64,000 nt of DNA from Stictocephala bisonia (Eukaryota > Arthropoda > Insecta > Hemiptera > Membracidae). Position 1 is the stretch's first letter, and the number at the start of each line of letters is the position of its first letter. The translations under genes and the position numbers were made by a program. Positions 61,426 to 64,000 of this stretch are shown piece by piece. Where the stretch lies: NCBI GenBank assembly GCA_035578905.1, contig JAQJVL010000289.1, positions 624,760 through 688,759 of the forward strand. The letters are read 5' to 3'. The notes beneath the pieces are model-generated. The model worked only from the letters and a program-made list of their open reading frames with translations. It searched no databases and was not told where the DNA came from.

Positions 61426-61629
61426 GGGTGCCGGAGCCGGCGGATAGCTGGTGGAGGGACGGAGTACTACTAGACGACTCCAGTGAACTCCTGGCCGGCC
61501 GACGGGTGAGGAACGTGCTGAAGCTGGACGGCCTGACTCGTGCAGACCTCGGCACACGCCTGACGTGTAAGGCATCCAACAGCCCTCAACTCACACCCTT
61601 GACTGCCACGCTCTCTATCGATATATACC
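61426..61629 (+). CDS. Sidestep-like Ig receptor, exon 5 (Ig2, second half)
   Basis: Acceptor TGTTTAG, donor GTAAGT. Joined to exon 4 it gives GGVPEPADSWWRDGVLLDDS, then RRVRNVLKLDGLTRADLGTR and LTCKASNSPQLTPLTATLSI. The W-W-R-D-G core (Trp188/189) and the L-G-x-x-L-T-C-x-A-S-N end (Cys227, partner of Cys175) define Ig domain 2. The coding frame then continues past the donor in phase 1, so the protein goes on beyond the exons seen here. Residues 1-247 are covered by the window. GC content is far above the flanks. The first 85 bases are shared with the two truncated copies upstream. Confidence 0.9.
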
Positions 61630-63211
61630 GTAAGTATTACATGGCCATCTTCCTTGATTATGTAAGATATTTTGATTCTTTTACCGTTAGTTACAGATGA
61701 ATAGTGCATTTATGAATGTATTAGTTTATAATTTAAGTAACTGAACAACTGGAGCAGAGTGGAGGTTTTTTATACTTTTTAGATGAACAATTCTTTACGA
61801 AACATAACTACTTTATCACAAAAAATGTAGAAGTATTGAGGTAAAAACCCCTATTTACTGATTGACGAAATTAAAGCCAACAATGAAATTCAGGTAATAC
61901 TAAGTACCGTTAGCATTAATTTACAAATTATATTGTACATGATTTTATGGTGTATCAAAACGATATACTGATCTAGTACAAGAATGTTTTTACATATTAT
62001 TCTTCATATTAGCTTGGAATATAAGTCAAAGTTCTCCAAATATTATGAAATTTATATTTGTTTAGCTACTAACAACTTGAAATTACTAAATAAACTGACA
62101 AACTACAGTAACAAATTTCATACTTGATTACATGTGAAACAATAAAACCGCATAGTTTTATTGTCATTGAATTTCCACTTGGTAAGCCATTTGTAATATT
62201 TGATGACCTAACTTTATAAATTTAGGAGCCTTAAATTTATTTTCCTTATGATAAGCTACACTATAGATTAAATAATACAATAATCGTTCGTTTTGGTAAG
62301 ATAAGTGTTACCTTTAGTTATTTTTTGATTGTCAAACAATTTGGCATTTGTTCATTTCAGTACGTTTTTATTTAGTTTACTTAAACCTATATCTCAAAAT
62401 AAAAATAAATTTACTGTTGGTAGTAGCTTTTATTAAATATATATAAATACATCCTGTAATATCCTCTAACTTATCCCAGGACTGGCAAGTGAGTTTTTAT
62501 ACTATAACTGTAACCGATTTAAATGAGGGAAGGGGAAATTTTTGAAAAGGTTTTTCAAAGCACATTCATTCTGAATCGATATTGACAGAGACGAAATATT
62601 TCATATTCATAGACACGATGCTTTTTTTATTTTACAGTTGTTCAAGGTATACTAAAATTTGTTTATAAAGAGTTTGATATACCTTAATTTAGTTGTATTT
62701 TTTAATAACAGTTATTTTTCATACTAAAATATTTATTATTCGGAAATGTAAGAGTTACCTACAGTCTTCGAAGAGTTTTGCAAAACACATTCATGTCGAC
62801 AGAGACGAATCACGTACGTTTTCGGCGACACCACGAAATAAAGTGGAAAAAAGTTCGCAGAGGCGATTTGTTATAAGTGGCCGACACTAAAGACAAATGG
62901 CCCCTCTTAGTGCTGATGTTAGTGGTAAACTAAATAGGGGTGGATTTCCAAACTTCTCGCTTTTACGCGGCGTTTTTTGCCTTTCTTTCTGATTTTCTTT
63001 ATTATTATTTTCTTTGACAAAACTTTCAATGTTTATTTAGTTTCATAATAAGCCTACGGTTAAATAAGTTTACTACACAAAATATAATTTTGTTATTTAT
63101 CATCATTCTCAGGTTTTATCCATTTTAAAAATTAGTGTACAGTTCATTAACAACAATATTTAAAATAAAATAAATAGTTTTTTAATTAGCATAAAACCTG
63201 TTGTTAAAATA
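61630..63211. other. Start of intron 5, no exon recognised
   Basis: No sequence encoding a third Sidestep Ig domain was found. Two related words (CACATTCAT...GACAGAGACGAA) at about 62560 and 62785 suggest a small diverged duplication. 62780-62980 is less AT-rich but gives no recognisable protein. Confidence 0.5.
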
Positions 63212-63568
63212 CAGTACAAGTGAACACCACACAACACAAATGTATTACAATAGAAGCACAAAATGCACAAATATATTACAATACAAGTACAAAATGCACA
63301 AATATTATGGTGATCGGTTTCGGTGAACCAAGGTCACCAATGTGATCACAGCAGACGCTATTTTGAAATTTCCAGCCAATAGGGTTACGTGGTCGTAGGC
63401 ATATAAATTGAGTTGTTGAATGACATTTTCCGTTCTTTTGTGAATCTCTGTGATCTGAGGAAGGAGAGCACCATAATATTTGTGCAATTTTTACTTGTAT
63501 TGTAATATTTTTGTGCAATGTGTGCTTATATTGTAATAAATTTGTGTTGTGTGACGTTCACTTGTAGG
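63212..63568. repeat. Family B hairpin repeat
   Basis: The arms are complementary: 63215-63312 (GTACAAGTGAACACCACACA...) and 63468-63568 (...GTGTGACGTTCACTTG). Each contains two tandem words of the ACAAATATATTACAATACAAG type. On the minus strand the left part carries GGTGA...TCACC followed by GAAA, and on the plus strand the right part carries CTGAGGA (63455-63461). The two halves of the hammerhead-like core are thus both recognisable but no longer on one strand in order. No protein is encoded. Confidence 0.65.
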
Positions 63569-64000
63569 CCTACTGCATAAAATAAATTTTAATTTTATAT
63601 AAATACAATTAGTGTTATATTTATCAATAAGGGTTTCATTGTTATTCTTATTTTTACTTTTTCCCGGCACATGTTTGTTGGCTATAAAATACAATGACCA
63701 ATATCAAATCAAATTGTGCAAATGCTCTTAGCTAAGGATATTTAACAGAAGAAAACTACTTTTGCAAAACGATTCTCGTTATTTACGGTAAATCAAAAAA
63801 TAAATCGTCTTATTTATTAACTTACTTTACGGATGTGGGCCCTGAAGACCACGCAAGATACCCTGAAGACAAACCAATGCATTTCATAACTGTCTTGACT
63901 CTAAAAACTGATGCCAATTCTCTCTCACATTAACATTTTGAATTCTTAACAATTCCATAAATTTGTATTTTCTTATGTCTCCCTAGTGATATTTTTCTGC
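63569..64000. other. AT-rich right edge, nothing recognised
   Basis: Presumed continuation of the intron of the sidestep-like gene. No exon or repeat recognised. Confidence 0.45.

Overview
The window is AT-rich, intron- and repeat-dominated eukaryotic DNA, most likely from an insect. The evidence for an insect is a sidestep-family immunoglobulin gene, Tc1/mariner and non-LTR element relics, a short (TTAGG)n-type array, and large introns. A hemipteran is a plausible guess from the style of the repeats, but this is not demonstrated. There are no prokaryotic features, no rRNA and no intact tRNA.

The only host gene I can support is on the + strand: the 5' part of a sidestep-like (Side family) cell-surface receptor with immunoglobulin domains. 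Five exons join in one consistent reading frame (intron phases 1, 2, 1, 1, 1). They are a signal-peptide exon (28790-28871), two exons for Ig domain 1 (53000-53132, 55015-55223) and two for Ig domain 2 (57518-57631, 61426-61629). Intron 1 is about 24 kb. The gene runs off the right edge, so later Ig domains, any fibronectin domain and the transmembrane segment are not seen. Two truncated tandem copies of the start of exon 5 lie just upstream of it.

Much of the recognisable remainder is mobile or repetitive. Positions 1-28.7 kb hold a 295-bp inverted-repeat pair, a dispersed SINE-like family (family A, ten copies or fragments across the window), a 1.5-kb element with doubled inverted ends, and a 36-bp minisatellite with G-quadruplex potential. 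They also hold a (GA)n tract and a family (B) carrying a hammerhead-like core. Intron 1 holds three non-LTR reverse-transcriptase fragments, tRNA-Leu-like SINE remnants, more family A copies, a MITE-like element, a relic of the 36-bp minisatellite, and a matched interrupted/uninterrupted repeat pair. Intron 3 has an 81-bp minisatellite. Intron 4 contains a 2,465-bp Tc1/mariner-type transposon with inverted repeats of about 515 bp and a broken transposase. The last 2.4 kb contain a family B hairpin and no recognised exon.

Exon boundaries were set by splice consensus and frame, and element ends by matching arms by eye. No database search was possible, so family names rest on recalled similarity.
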